DNA from: Sulfurovum xiamenensis | Lineage (GTDB): Bacteria > Campylobacterota > Campylobacteria > Campylobacterales > Sulfurovaceae | Direction of reading: 5' to 3' | Length of the DNA: 64,000 nucleotides | Assembly (NCBI RefSeq): GCF_030347995.1 | Contig: NZ_JAQIBC010000006.1 | Span: 1-64,000 of the forward strand | Shown: piece by piece, positions 45,863-56,083 of the stretch | Position numbering within the stretch: position 1 is the stretch's first letter | How the letters are laid out: the number at the start of each line of letters is the position of its first letter | Notes under the pieces: generated by a model | Database searches by the model: none | What the model was told of the DNA's origin: nothing | Seen by the model: only the letters and a program-made list of their open reading frames with translations | Translations under genes and position numbers: made by a program

Positions 45863-46696
45863 TTACTTTATGAGTTTTTTATACCCATCACGCATTTTGT
45901 CCCACTCACCATCTATATAGATCGTAGGTGTACCTGTGACCATCAGTTTACTAGAAGCCATTTCATCTGCCTGCATAGCTGCTTTCACCTCTTTTGCATC
46001 TACCTGTGCTGCTGTTACACTATAACCGGTATGGCTTTTCACTGCAGCAAGTATCTTCGACATGTCTGTCTCTCTTGGGTCGATCTTCAATGAATAGATC
46101 TTTTCAACCACATCTGTTTTACCTTCATGTTGTGCCACATGCATCACACGTGTCAGTACATCTGAAACAGGATGTATACGAAGTAACGGCAGGTGATAAT
46201 AATAGACTGCAATCTTTGCAGGGTTCTCTTTAGATACTTTGAAGATAGCCGGTACTACTTCTTGACAGAATGGACATTGCGGATCAGAGAAGATCAGTAT
46301 CTTATGCTCTGCATCTTTCTTACCAAACAGCAAATGCGCATCATCATAATAGCTCTGAGGGACACTAGGTTTGATCTCATCTCTATAGTCATTTCCGGTT
46401 TTTAGATTCACTAAATGTCCTGTAACAAGTCCATCTTTTACAAACATCATTTCGGGTGCATGGATCTCTTTTTTCTGATACTCCAGATCCATGGTCGTCA
46501 AAAGAATCGTCCATCCCGGTAATCTTTCATCCGTTTTAGACTCAAGCACGGTGACACCTTTGACTTTTACCTGCGGGTTTTTAACCACAGATCTCTTCAC
46601 ATATTTAACTAATTGTTTATTATCAGGCTGTGCATTTGCACTAAGAGTCACGCTTGCTAGAACTGTGCTCATCAATAATTTCGACATCAATGACAT
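45863..46696 (-). CDS. DsbC/DsbG-like periplasmic thioredoxin-fold protein
   Basis: From the ATG at 46696 (AAGGAG six bases upstream) this is 277 residues with a signal peptide and a thioredoxin-fold domain with active site CPFC in FSDPQCPFCQEVVP, plus cis-Pro TGTPTIYIDG. The N-terminal part (NKQLVKYVKRSVVKNPQVKVKG) resembles the dimerisation region of disulfide isomerases. Its role is likely isomerisation or reduction of disulfides in the periplasm. Its start overlaps the end of fxsA by about 55 bases in another frame. Confidence 0.8.
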   Translation of the reverse strand: MSLMSKLLMSTVLASVTLSANAQPDNKQLVKYVKRSVVKNPQVKVKGVTVLESKTDERLPGWTILLTTMDLEYQKKEIHAPEMMFVKDGLVTGHLVNLKTGNDYRDEIKPSVPQSYYDDAHLLFGKKDAEHKILIFSDPQCPFCQEVVPAIFKVSKENPAKIAVYYYHLPLLRIHPVSDVLTRVMHVAQHEGKTDVVEKIYSLKIDPRETDMSKILAAVKSHTGYSVTAAQVDAKEVKAAMQADEMASSKLMVTGTPTIYIDGEWDKMRDGYKKLIK

Positions 46697-47063
46697 TATC
46701 ATCTCCTTGTTTTGTAAAGTGTGTTGTTCCTTCGGGAGTTATTTTAGCAATAAATTGTAAATAAAGTGAGTAAAAAAATGCAATGACACCCAAAAGGTCA
46801 CTAAATACTCCCGGAATAATGAGTAGTATCGCAGCAATAAAATAAGACATACTTGCATTTTGAAATCTTCTAAGGTCAAGTTTTCCCTGTCTCATTGACT
46901 GCATATTGCCCATCATCGTTTGTGATGACTTCTGTAAAAGCATCATGCCCAGAGCAAAACTCAGTACGATCCATACCACTGACCAAAAGAAACCTATGGT
47001 CTCCCCTGTCTTGAGCGAAAGGTAAAGTTCGATAAGAGCAAAAGGGATGATCAAAAATATCAT
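46641..47063 (-). CDS. fxsA: FxsA family membrane protein
   Basis: A 140-residue inner-membrane protein of the FxsA family: IFLIIPFALIELYLSLKTGE, then a helix pair with RRFQNASMSYFIAAILLIIPGVFSDLLG, and an acidic tail (VIDVEIIDEH). In E. coli FxsA eases phage exclusion; a general role is unknown. It starts one base after proS and overlaps the DsbC-like gene, so it is translated within the haem/proline operon. Confidence 0.85.
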   Translation of the reverse strand: MIFLIIPFALIELYLSLKTGETIGFFWSVVWIVLSFALGMMLLQKSSQTMMGNMQSMRQGKLDLRRFQNASMSYFIAAILLIIPGVFSDLLGVIAFFYSLYLQFIAKITPEGTTHFTKQGDDNVIDVEIIDEHSSSKRDS

Positions 47064-47064
47064 A

Positions 47065-48585
47065 TTAAAATCTTTCAGCCAGAAGTTCAGCGATGGTATC
47101 TACAGATACTTCTTCTTTCAACATACCGTCTCTGGTCATAAACTCTACGATACCCTCTGCCAGTTTCTTCCCTATGACCACTGCATGAGGTACACCGATA
47201 AGCTCATAGTCTTTTATTTTAGCACCAAATCTGTCTTTTCTGTCATCAAGCAGCACATCCACACCTTTGGCCAGCATCGCTTCATAGAGTTGTTCACCTA
47301 AAGTGACCTGTGTATCATCTTTGATGTTGGAGACGATGATCTGAAGATCGAACGGTGCAGACTCTTTTGTCCAGATACACCCCTTATCATCATGGTTCTG
47401 TTCGATGATGGCTGCAAGCAAACGGCTCACACCGATACCATAGGTTCCCATGACCATAGGCTGGGACTTCCCGTTCTCATCCAGGAAGTTTGCCGCTAAT
47501 GGTTCAGAGTACCGTGTGCCCAATTGGAAAATGTGTCCGGCTTCTATACCCTTGGTATAACGCAATGAACCACCGCAAGAGGCACAAGTATCACCCTCTT
47601 GAACCGCCGAGATATCTGCGTAGGTTTTCTCTGTTGCACTAAGATCATCCATCCCTTCCAATGCACTGTCTACAACCAGTGTCTCTATCCCTGCTTCTTC
47701 TTCATATTCTACAAGGTCATTGGCATTGACCGCATTACATGCTTTCACATCCTGAAGTTCGACGGATGCAGGTAAAGCAAAATGCACGACTTTACTGACA
47801 CCTTCATCATACAATGCTTTCATCGCAATCACTTTGATCTCTGTAGTAGCATCATAGGCTTTCGGTCTGGCTACAGCAGCCTCTATGTTAGCACCATAAT
47901 CACAGCTATCACATACCACGATCGTATCTTCACCAGAGTCAGCCAATACCATAAACTCTTTACTTCCAGATCCTCCGATCGCCCCGGAGTCTGCATCTAC
48001 GACCCTGAACTCCAGTCCAAGGCGTGTGAATATCTTTTTGTACGTCTCTTCCATCAAGGCAAACTCTCTTTGCATATCTTCTGTAGAAGTGTGGAAGCTA
48101 TAGGCATCTTTCATTAAAAACTCACGTCCGCGCATCAGACCGAAGCGTGGTCTGATCTCATCACGGAACTTGAGGTTGATCTGATAGACATTTAAAGGGA
48201 GTTGTTTATAACTTTTCACTGTTTGTCTCACCAGGTTCACCATCATCTCTTCATGGGTCGGTCCTAAAATAAAGTCATTCTCCTTACGGTCTTTGAAACG
48301 TAGGAGCTCCTTACCGTACTTCTCTAAACGGCCACTCTCTTCCCATAATGCAGCAGGTGTAACAAAAGAGAGGCTCACTTCCTGGCAACCTGCTTTATCT
48401 AATTCCTCTTTCACTACTGCATGTACTTTATCAAGTATCTTTTTGCCTAAAGGCAGAAAATTATAAAGTCCGCTTCCCCCTACCGATTGTATGAATCCAC
48501 CTCGGATAAGATAGATATGACTTGCCAATGTTGCATCATTGGGTGTCTCTTTAGTTGTAGGGATTAATAATCTTGAAAATCTCAC
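47065..48585 (-). CDS. proS: prolyl-tRNA synthetase with shortened editing domain
   Basis: The 506 residues form a class II synthetase charging tRNA-Pro, with motif 1 around KIDEAGC-like [16 protein letters not shown], motif 2 [26 protein letters not shown] and motif 3 [17 protein letters not shown]. Other bacterial forms are about 570 residues because of an insertion (INS) editing domain. Here the INS is about 60 residues shorter: a [20 protein letters not shown] segment remains, but the part with GAN...H that I recall from E. coli is absent. The start overlaps the hemA stop by four bases. Aminoacylation should be intact; editing may not be. Confidence 0.93.
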   Translation of the reverse strand: MRFSRLLIPTTKETPNDATLASHIYLIRGGFIQSVGGSGLYNFLPLGKKILDKVHAVVKEELDKAGCQEVSLSFVTPAALWEESGRLEKYGKELLRFKDRKENDFILGPTHEEMMVNLVRQTVKSYKQLPLNVYQINLKFRDEIRPRFGLMRGREFLMKDAYSFHTSTEDMQREFALMEETYKKIFTRLGLEFRVVDADSGAIGGSGSKEFMVLADSGEDTIVVCDSCDYGANIEAAVARPKAYDATTEIKVIAMKALYDEGVSKVVHFALPASVELQDVKACNAVNANDLVEYEEEAGIETLVVDSALEGMDDLSATEKTYADISAVQEGDTCASCGGSLRYTKGIEAGHIFQLGTRYSEPLAANFLDENGKSQPMVMGTYGIGVSRLLAAIIEQNHDDKGCIWTKESAPFDLQIIVSNIKDDTQVTLGEQLYEAMLAKGVDVLLDDRKDRFGAKIKDYELIGVPHAVVIGKKLAEGIVEFMTRDGMLKEEVSVDTIAELLAERF

Positions 48586-49889
48586 GCGTTGTATCCTTTT
48601 GTATGATGGTCATTTTTATACTGTTTCAGGTCAATATTTTCTGTGTCTATATTGAACATTTTTTTGATCGATTCTATGCAGTTCGCATTTTTCTTCTCAG
48701 TAGAAGAGTGTCTCAGGTTCTGTGTCGGTGCATGTAAAAAACGTTTGAACATCTGCTCTGCCATTTTGCGCATATTTGCTTCGGCGTCTGCAGGTACAAA
48801 ACCTTTTTTAAGGGCCCTTTTCATTTCAGCGTCTATGGCTTCATTGACCTGTTCTCTCATCTCTTTGATCACCGGTTCAATAGAGAGGGCTCTAAGCCAT
48901 GCATAAAACTCTTCTTTATATCTCTCAACGATCTCTGCTGCTCTTACTGCCTGTTCTTCACGCAGTGCATGATTGTCTTGAGAGATGGTACGAAGGTCAT
49001 CGATACGGAAAAGTTGTAATTTCTCCAACGTCATATCTTCGATATCTCTAGGGATTGCCATATCAAACCAGAGTCTTGGCAAAGCTTCATTCTCTATAAG
49101 GTCCTGGGTAATGATCGGTTCCCTGGCAGATGTAGCTGTAAAAAGCAGACGATAACGGTTCAGGTACTTTGGAAGTTTCTCCATTGTCGCTGCTTTTACA
49201 TTTTCACCCAAGGTCTCTGCCAGCGCTTCGACCTTCTCTTGGTCTCTTCCCAGCATCACCACATCACAACCTGCTCTAAGCAGATGTTTTGTGGCCAAGA
49301 CACCCATTTCACCTGCACCGACTACCACAGCTGTTGTCCCTGCCATACTGTCACCCAAAAGTTTATGTGCCTGTGCCACGGCAACAGAAGCGATCGAAAT
49401 AGGATTTTGAGAGATATTCGTTACATTGCGTACTTCTGCTGCACACTTCACCGCATAAGAGATAATACGATTGAGTTTGCGTCCGGCCGTACCATTTTGA
49501 TGAGAGAGCATAAATGCCTCTTTCACCTGTCCAGTGATCTGAGATTCACCTATGACCAGAGAATCCAGTGAAGAGACCACTGAAAAAATATGCTGTACCG
49601 CCTCTTCATCATCGTAACGTACCCCTGCGGATTTGATCTCATAAAAGTTCAGTTCGCTTTTTTGACTCATCAGTCCCAGGATCGTGTGATAACTGGAAAA
49701 ATTGTCACGTGTTGCCAATACGATCTCAACACGGTTACATGTAGAAACGATAAATGCTTCATGAATAAACTCAAATTCGACCAGCTGATTGAGCATTTCA
49801 ATTTTTTCTTCATCGTTGGCAAATGCCAACTTTTCTCTCATACCCTGATCACAGTTTTTATGGGAAAAACTCATCACTTGGTAATACAT
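48582..49889 (-). CDS. hemA: glutamyl-tRNA reductase
   Basis: A 435-residue enzyme giving glutamate-1-semialdehyde from Glu-tRNA, the first step of haem synthesis. The catalytic cysteine is in [27 protein letters not shown] and the NADPH-binding [20 protein letters not shown] follow. The C-terminal dimerisation domain is intact. It overlaps the polyprenyl synthase stop by one base and proS by four, so it sits in the middle of the operon. Confidence 0.95.
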   Translation of the reverse strand: MYYQVMSFSHKNCDQGMREKLAFANDEEKIEMLNQLVEFEFIHEAFIVSTCNRVEIVLATRDNFSSYHTILGLMSQKSELNFYEIKSAGVRYDDEEAVQHIFSVVSSLDSLVIGESQITGQVKEAFMLSHQNGTAGRKLNRIISYAVKCAAEVRNVTNISQNPISIASVAVAQAHKLLGDSMAGTTAVVVGAGEMGVLATKHLLRAGCDVVMLGRDQEKVEALAETLGENVKAATMEKLPKYLNRYRLLFTATSAREPIITQDLIENEALPRLWFDMAIPRDIEDMTLEKLQLFRIDDLRTISQDNHALREEQAVRAAEIVERYKEEFYAWLRALSIEPVIKEMREQVNEAIDAEMKRALKKGFVPADAEANMRKMAEQMFKRFLHAPTQNLRHSSTEKKNANCIESIKKMFNIDTENIDLKQYKNDHHTKGYNA

Positions 49890-50785
49890 TAAAAATCCCT
49901 TTCTATCATCTGCATAGCGATATTTGAGAGTGCATCTTCACCTTTTTCATTCATCAAAGTGATCGCCTCTTCTATCAATAGCTTCGCTTCCTGATAACTT
50001 TTTTGTATCACGTGGTGTTCCTGCATTTTCGTTTTGATCCAAAGTTGTTCTTCTGCAGAGAGTTTTTTTGCATGTAGTGATTTCAGTTTCTCTTTTTCCT
50101 CACTCTCCAACACTTCATACAGATAGATATACGGCAGTGTGGTCTTACCCTCTTCAAAGTCATGTAACGCAGGTTTACCTAAAGTAGCACTGTCGGAGGT
50201 AATATCAAGCAGGTCGTCTATCATTTGAAAGGCGATACCCAGGTTTCTACCGTATCTCATATAGGCCTCTTTGGACTTACCGGCCAACAAAGCTGCAGCT
50301 CCGGCACTTGCTTCCATAAGAGAAGCCGTTTTTTGGTAGATCATTTCAATATAGAGATTTTTGTCCAGATTAAATGTTTTGGAAAGTGAAACATCTTTGA
50401 GCTCTCCAAGACTGAGCTGGACAACGGCATTGGAGATCATCTTTGCCACATCCGTACTAATGTTATTTAACTCTAAAAAACCTTTTGAGTAGAGAACATC
50501 ACCCAGCATGATGGCTGTTTTATTGCCATAGAGTGCATTGAGAGAAGGTTTGGAACGTCTAGTATAGGCATCATCTATAACATCATCATGTAAAAGACTT
50601 GCCGCATGTATCATCTCAACAATAGCAGCAGTTTTCACAACAGAGATACTACCTCCTGCTATTTTCAAAATGAGCTTTGCACGCAGTCTTTTTCCATGAG
50701 GTAAATGGGCATAAAGTCCACTTACCTCTTTATCATTCAGGTCAGCTATAAATTGTTCTATTTTTCTCTCAACAGCACTTAGCAC
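49889..50785 (-). CDS. polyprenyl diphosphate synthase
   Basis: A 298-residue trans-prenyltransferase with the first aspartate-rich motif in LLHDDVIDDAYTRR and the second in FQMIDDLLDITSD. It probably makes the long prenyl tail of menaquinone, as fits its place with hemA, proS and ubiD. The exact chain length cannot be read. It starts the seven-gene minus-strand operon that runs to ubiD; a CCATGG palindrome pair lies upstream at about 50810-50833. Confidence 0.88.
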   Translation of the reverse strand: MLSAVERKIEQFIADLNDKEVSGLYAHLPHGKRLRAKLILKIAGGSISVVKTAAIVEMIHAASLLHDDVIDDAYTRRSKPSLNALYGNKTAIMLGDVLYSKGFLELNNISTDVAKMISNAVVQLSLGELKDVSLSKTFNLDKNLYIEMIYQKTASLMEASAGAAALLAGKSKEAYMRYGRNLGIAFQMIDDLLDITSDSATLGKPALHDFEEGKTTLPYIYLYEVLESEEKEKLKSLHAKKLSAEEQLWIKTKMQEHHVIQKSYQEAKLLIEEAITLMNEKGEDALSNIAMQMIERDF

Positions 50786-50896
50786 GTATACCGGTCCTTA
50801 TTTACCATGGCTCTCAATGATGCTACCCATGGATGTATCCTAATTTATATAAAAGTCAATAATTATAGCCAAATAATGTTAATCTTTTTTAACTAC

Positions 50897-53800
50897 CTAT
50901 TTTACCCGATAGATCACTGCATACATCAAAGGCACATAGTAAAGGTTCAACACCGTTGCCCAGGCAATACCAAAACCTAGTGAGATAGCCATAGGCTGAA
51001 GTATCAGCGCCTGTCCTGAAGCAAAGAACATCAAAGAGGATAAGCCCAGTACCGTGGTCACAGAAGTCAATAGAATAGGGCGAAGCCTCATCCCTGCTTT
51101 TTCTTGTATCTGGGTAAAATTTTTACTTCCTTTGATGAAGTCAAGCATGATCAGTCCATCATTGACCACGACACCTGCAAGACCTATGACACCCATCATA
51201 CCAGGCATCGTCATATTGATACCCATAAGTTTTGTTCCGACCAAGGCACCAAAAAGAGAAAGCGGAATCGTTGTCAGTATGATCAATGGCAAGACCAAAG
51301 AGTTAAACATCCAAACCAAAGTGATAAAGATCAGAAACAAAGCGATCATCAATGCCTGTCCAAGCTCTTTTTTTAACTTTGCATTCTCTTTTTCTTCCCC
51401 TTTGATAATAATTTTGACCCCTTCTTTTTGTATCTCATCCAAAAGTGGTTTTAACTGTTGCATGACCTCAACAGGCGTAATGATCTTCTTTTCCACTCTT
51501 GCATAGAGGGAACGTACTTTTTCACCATCCTCTTTAAAAATTTTGACAAAGCTTTTTTGATAGGTAAAATCGCAGATATTTGCTAGTCGTACCACTTGCT
51601 GTCCATCCGGGGTTGTCAGTTTAAAGTTTCTTATCGCTGATGCATCCTCCTTATAAACATCTTCTATCTTTACTCTGACCAAGCCCTCTTTGTTGAACAT
51701 TTTTGCATACTCTGCCTTGAGAAAAGCACCCTTCAATACAGAGATCACATACCCCTCACTAAAACCTAACTGTTGTCCGTATTCATTGACACGCAGCTTG
51801 AGTTCACGTTCTCCTTCATTGGCATTGTCAGCGATATCTTCCACCCCGTTGATACTCTCAAGCTTCGCTTCTACTTTTTTCATGGCAGTTAACATTTTGT
51901 TTCTATCAGGATGTTCAAAACCGATCTCTATATCATTACTCACAATACCTGCCTGTTGTACATAGACATTGAACTCTTCATAGAGTTTTTCCTCATGGAG
52001 TTCTTGTGCTTTAAATTTGGGAACAATACGTTCTTGTATCTCCTTGGCGATCTCTTGAGAGAGTCTTTCTCTGATCATATCACTGCCGTCATACTCCAAA
52101 GAAAATATAGGATTGATATATTTGTCAAAAAAGTTTTCAGGTGCTTTTTCATGTAGATTGATAAAGATCTGGAAAAGGTTCTCACCTAACTCAAAACTTT
52201 GATCTTTGTTAAACTTAAACCCTATCACGGAAGTGACTGAATCCATCTCTTTTTCATCCAGTATCTCAAGCAGTGCTTCTTCTATCTGTGTGACATAGAC
52301 TTCTGTGTCTTGCAGATCGTTGTTGATATTTACTTTTCCGTTCAAGTAGACCTGCTGTGCATCAAACTCTGGAAAAAGCTGAAACTTGGTGATCTTTGCC
52401 ATACCCATAGTTCCCAAAACAATAAAGATCAATATAAGGGAAAGAGACCACTTCTTATATTCTAACAGTTTCTCCAAAAACCCTTGATACCATTTCACCC
52501 AGCTTTTCCAAAAACTACTGTCATGTTTCTCTTTTTTAAAAGTACCCATTGCAAAGAATTCTTTGGAATGCAGTGGCAAAAAGTAAAATGCCTCAAACAA
52601 AGAAGAGATGAGCAGTACAGAAATCATGACAGGAAGCACCTGCATGAACATCCCCATTTTACCACTCATGATCAGTAAAGGCAGAAAGGCAAAGACCGTG
52701 GTCAATGTTGCCGTAAGTACTGCTGGAAACATCTCAATTGCCCCTTCTATGGCAGCATCTCTAGGGCTCTTTCCCATCTCCATATGCCTATAGATATTCT
52801 CCGCCACAACAATGGCTTCATCTACCAACATCCCAAGTGCGATAAGAGCTCCAAGCAGCGTCAGCATATTCAAACTGTAACCTATCATATCCATAATAAT
52901 AAGTGTAATGAAAAAACTGGCCGGTATCCCGATGCCCACTACCCAAGCGATACGTATGTTGACAGACAAAAAGAGGGCCATAAAGACCAGGATGAGTCCA
53001 AACAAAATATTGGAAGAGACAAGATTCAAACGGTTCTTGATCCAAATAGAGGTATCCGTATAGGCTTCAAATCTAACATCCTCATACTTTTCATTGAATT
53101 CTACAAGTATTTTACGTATCTCTTTACTCAAGGCAATGGCATTCCCCTCTTTACTTTTATTGATATTTAAAGAGATATTCTGTTTACCGTTATAGTGAGA
53201 TATCTGTGTAGGATCACCTAATCCATAATAGACTTCGGCCACATCTTTCAGACGAAAACTTTTTCCGCCTACGCTCAGGAGTGTTTCTCCCAACGCCTTT
53301 GCACTTTTTTCACCGTTGATCGTAGAGATATAAAGATGGTCACCCTGACCGTCGAGTGTTCCTGCAGGGAAAATACTTGATATACTTGAAATAGCTTGAT
53401 AGACTCCGGATTTATCCAGACCATACGCATCCAGCTTTTTTTGATCCAAGGTAATGATCACTTCTTCATCTGTATCTCCCCGTATCTCTATACTGCTAAG
53501 GTCATGGATCAGTGCAAGTTTACTTTTCAATGCATCTGCTGCATCAATGAGGGCTTTTTTCTCCACATTACCTGAAACTGCTACAAGCAGAAGCGGATAT
53601 TCATGGACCACGATACGTGCAATAGGTTCGTCCATATCGGCAGGAAGATCACGTCTTGTTTTTGAGATGATATCTTTCACATCCGAAAGGACCAACTGGG
53701 TATCACTGCCGGGTTTAATATCGGCATTGATACTGAAACTGCCATTTTGTATACTGGTGTAAAGGGTATCTATTTCTGGAAGACTTTTGAGTTCATCCTC

Positions 53801-54007
53801 TATGCTTGTGACAACCATTTTGTCCAACACATCAGCACTTGTACCGACATATCCCCCCTGGACCGATATCTGATCAAGGGTAGAAGGAGGGAATATCTCT
53901 TTTGCAATGTTCTGATAGGCAAAAACAGAGAGCACCAACATGAAAGCCATCAAAATATGGTTGATAATGGGCTTATCTACTGCGAAACGGATAAAACTAC
54001 GTATCAT
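50897..54007 (-). CDS. RND-family efflux transporter (AcrB/heavy-efflux type)
   Basis: A 1036-residue inner-membrane pump with 12 helices and two large periplasmic loops. Helix 4 carries GMLVDEAIVVAENIYRHMEMG, in which Asp-Glu replaces the Asp-Asp of the AcrB family. The C-terminal half has LAGVVVNDGLIMLDFIKG. It exports compounds with proton energy and normally needs a membrane-fusion protein and an outer-membrane channel, neither of which is adjacent. A lone RND protein near ftsL and rsmH could work with partners elsewhere; substrates are unknown. Confidence 0.9.
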   Translation of the reverse strand: MIRSFIRFAVDKPIINHILMAFMLVLSVFAYQNIAKEIFPPSTLDQISVQGGYVGTSADVLDKMVVTSIEDELKSLPEIDTLYTSIQNGSFSINADIKPGSDTQLVLSDVKDIISKTRRDLPADMDEPIARIVVHEYPLLLVAVSGNVEKKALIDAADALKSKLALIHDLSSIEIRGDTDEEVIITLDQKKLDAYGLDKSGVYQAISSISSIFPAGTLDGQGDHLYISTINGEKSAKALGETLLSVGGKSFRLKDVAEVYYGLGDPTQISHYNGKQNISLNINKSKEGNAIALSKEIRKILVEFNEKYEDVRFEAYTDTSIWIKNRLNLVSSNILFGLILVFMALFLSVNIRIAWVVGIGIPASFFITLIIMDMIGYSLNMLTLLGALIALGMLVDEAIVVAENIYRHMEMGKSPRDAAIEGAIEMFPAVLTATLTTVFAFLPLLIMSGKMGMFMQVLPVMISVLLISSLFEAFYFLPLHSKEFFAMGTFKKEKHDSSFWKSWVKWYQGFLEKLLEYKKWSLSLILIFIVLGTMGMAKITKFQLFPEFDAQQVYLNGKVNINNDLQDTEVYVTQIEEALLEILDEKEMDSVTSVIGFKFNKDQSFELGENLFQIFINLHEKAPENFFDKYINPIFSLEYDGSDMIRERLSQEIAKEIQERIVPKFKAQELHEEKLYEEFNVYVQQAGIVSNDIEIGFEHPDRNKMLTAMKKVEAKLESINGVEDIADNANEGERELKLRVNEYGQQLGFSEGYVISVLKGAFLKAEYAKMFNKEGLVRVKIEDVYKEDASAIRNFKLTTPDGQQVVRLANICDFTYQKSFVKIFKEDGEKVRSLYARVEKKIITPVEVMQQLKPLLDEIQKEGVKIIIKGEEKENAKLKKELGQALMIALFLIFITLVWMFNSLVLPLIILTTIPLSLFGALVGTKLMGINMTMPGMMGVIGLAGVVVNDGLIMLDFIKGSKNFTQIQEKAGMRLRPILLTSVTTVLGLSSLMFFASGQALILQPMAISLGFGIAWATVLNLYYVPLMYAVIYRVK

Positions 54008-54025
54008 ACTGTTTGCTTCTCATCG

Positions 54026-54295
54026 TCAATTGTCCTGTATGACAAAAATGGTATCTGTGACCCTGTTCTTAAACTTCAATGCCTCTACACTCTGTTGAAG
54101 CATCACATTTTCTGCTTTAAGTACTGAAACTTCACGTGTCATTTTGTTCACAACCTTACTCTCATAATAGATCTGATTACTCAAGTAGATCTTAATGCTT
54201 GTCAAGATCAGTACAATGGCTATTGACATCAATATGACCGTTGCCATACCAAAAGTAATACCGTTCGGCTTCAGTTTTTTCTTTTTACTTGCCAT
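54026..54295 (-). CDS. ftsL: FtsL-like divisome protein
   Basis: From the ATG at 54295 this is 89 residues: a basic N-terminus (ASKKKKLKPN), one membrane helix (TFGMATVILMSIAIVLILTSI) and a periplasmic coiled coil (VNKMTREVSVLKAENVMLQQSVEAL), the plan of FtsL. It overlaps the end of rsmH, as ftsL usually does. The start ATG lies inside the rsmH C-terminus. Sequence identity is low in this family, so the call rests on layout and place. Confidence 0.78.
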   Translation of the reverse strand: MASKKKKLKPNGITFGMATVILMSIAIVLILTSIKIYLSNQIYYESKVVNKMTREVSVLKAENVMLQQSVEALKFKNRVTDTIFVIQDN

Positions 54296-55220
54296 TATCA
54301 CTGTCTTTTTTAAATCTGAAACTTCTCAGCTTTGCAGACCTGCTTCGAGGATTCACTTTGAGTTCCTCTTTGCTTGCTGTCACAGGCTTGGAAGAGAAGG
54401 CTTTACCCAAAGCATGGTTTTTACCGCAGGTACAGCGCATTGCCTGAGGATCACAGATACAATTTTGCGCCCATTTCTTAAAACGGTTTTTCACCAGACG
54501 GTCTTCCAAAGAATGAAAAGAGATGAGAGAAACCACTTCCCCCTTCACATGCTTGTGTTCCAAAGCATCCAGTAACCCTTCTATTTCACCCAATTCATTG
54601 TTAACTTCTATACGAATAGCCTGAAACATCAACGTTGCGGGGTGTATCTTTCCTCCTGCAGGGATCACGGTTTTTGCGATCTCACTTAACTCCTTAGCTG
54701 AGTTGATAGGTGCCTGTGCCCTTGCTTCCACCACCGCAGATGCCAATTTCTTAAAGGATCGTATTTCACCATACATATCAAAGATATATTCGAGTTTTTC
54801 TTGAGGGTACTCATTCACCACTTCATACGCTGAAAGTGGTGAAGATGCATCCATCCGCATATCCAGTGTTTCCGAGGTAAAAGAAAAACCTCTCTCTTGT
54901 TTATCCAGTTGTAAAGAGGAGACACCGAAATCTGCCAATACCGCTACTATCGGACTCTCTTGTAATGTAGGAAAAACTGTTGCAAACGTACCCTTGTAAA
55001 GTGTACTGCGTGCTTCATAAGGTTCTAGACGTTTTTTAGAAAAAGCCAAAGCTTCATCATCTCTATCTATCCCTATGTGTTTCAAGTTTTCATATTTGGC
55101 CAGTATTTCAGAACTATGCCCTGCATACCCAAGCGTACAGTCAACAAAATAACCTTCACCCACCCCCTTAAAACTTTCCAAAACTTCATCTAAAAGTACA
55201 GGTATGTGAGGGGTTTCCAT
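54285..55220 (-). CDS. rsmH: 16S rRNA N4-methylcytidine methyltransferase RsmH
   Basis: A 311-residue SAM-dependent methyltransferase (MraW) that methylates C1402 of 16S rRNA. It has HIPVLLDEVLESF, FVDCTLGYAGHS in the SAM site, VLADFGVSSLQLD, and SLISFHSLEDRLVKNRFK. AAGGA precedes the ATG. The neighbour ftsL overlaps its 3' end. The usual mraZ, ftsI and mur genes of the dcw cluster are not adjacent. Confidence 0.95.
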   Translation of the reverse strand: METPHIPVLLDEVLESFKGVGEGYFVDCTLGYAGHSSEILAKYENLKHIGIDRDDEALAFSKKRLEPYEARSTLYKGTFATVFPTLQESPIVAVLADFGVSSLQLDKQERGFSFTSETLDMRMDASSPLSAYEVVNEYPQEKLEYIFDMYGEIRSFKKLASAVVEARAQAPINSAKELSEIAKTVIPAGGKIHPATLMFQAIRIEVNNELGEIEGLLDALEHKHVKGEVVSLISFHSLEDRLVKNRFKKWAQNCICDPQAMRCTCGKNHALGKAFSSKPVTASKEELKVNPRSRSAKLRSFRFKKDSDNGK

Positions 55221-55314
55221 CTGTTTCCTTCATTCTATAATCGTTTGATTTGAACCTTCTCATATAAAACCCATGATGAGCACCCAGGTTATTCAGAGGG
55301 TTCAACTATTTTAA

Positions 55315-55323
55315 TGATATAAT
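55315..55323 (+). promoter_or_regulatory. extended -10 promoter for the aldolase-like gene
   Basis: TGA-TATAAT at 55315-55323 is an extended -10 lying 32 bases before the start codon, in the 134-base divergent spacer with rsmH. Confidence 0.5.
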
Positions 55324-55354
55324 ACCGAAATATTCCTAACTAAAGGTTACCCAA

Positions 55355-55930
55355 ATGGTAGATAAGCATCTCATCGAAGACATTAAACATGTATCACTCT
55401 CCCTGTTTAACAAAAACTTCTTTGGTGTCTATCATGGCTCCATCTCAGCAAGAGTGAGCAGCAGTGGATTTATCATCAACTCTAAAGATACGATCCTAGA
55501 TGAATTCACCGAAGATTCACTTGTGAAACTTGATTGTAAAAAGAGAGATTATCGTTGGAGTATGGCAAATCCTGATGTACATATCCATGAACATATCTAT
55601 GAGACCATCCCCAATGCAAAATATGTCTGTTATACAATGCCTCCTTATGCGACAGCCTACTCGCTCAAACATGGGAAAGTCTCTCCACAAGACTACTTTG
55701 GCCAAAAGGTACTGGGCGAAGTCATCGTCTATGATCCCAAAAATATAGATGATTGGATGGAACGTGCACCCTACGAGATCCCACGGTTTTTCCAAAAACA
55801 TGATACACACCTACTCCTTATCAAAGGGTTTGGACTTATTTCCTACGATAGGGACATCACAGAAATGGCAAAAAAGATTTCCATTTTAGAAAACTCTTGC
55901 AGATTGTTGGCTTTATCAGCAAACCTGTAA
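55355..55930 (+). CDS. class II aldolase/adducin-like protein
   Basis: A 191-residue protein of the class II aldolase/adducin fold, with SISARVSSSGFIINS, the zinc-site histidines in NPDVHIHEHIYETIPNAK and a third histidine region near KHDTHLLLIKGFGLI. Members cleave or isomerise sugar phosphates using zinc. Which substrate it uses is unclear, and one could ask whether all zinc ligands are present. It stands alone between rsmH and the Sel1 gene. Confidence 0.75.
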   Translation: MVDKHLIEDIKHVSLSLFNKNFFGVYHGSISARVSSSGFIINSKDTILDEFTEDSLVKLDCKKRDYRWSMANPDVHIHEHIYETIPNAKYVCYTMPPYATAYSLKHGKVSPQDYFGQKVLGEVIVYDPKNIDDWMERAPYEIPRFFQKHDTHLLLIKGFGLISYDRDITEMAKKISILENSCRLLALSANL

Positions 55931-56043
55931 AGTATTCCCTCCCCTTTCTACTTCTCTATAGTGTGGCTATCTTCACGCTTCAAAGAGAGTAACTGCAAAT
56001 AACTACCTTTTAAATGTCAACACTTCTGTAAAGCATACTTTTG

Positions 56044-56052
56044 TTATACTCT
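56044..56052 (+). promoter_or_regulatory. extended -10 promoter for the Sel1 gene
   Basis: TGT-TATACT at 56044-56052, 31 bases before the Sel1-protein start codon, is an extended -10 element after T-rich DNA. Confidence 0.45.
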
Positions 56053-56083
56053 TCCAAATACTATCAAACATAGGATACCTGCT

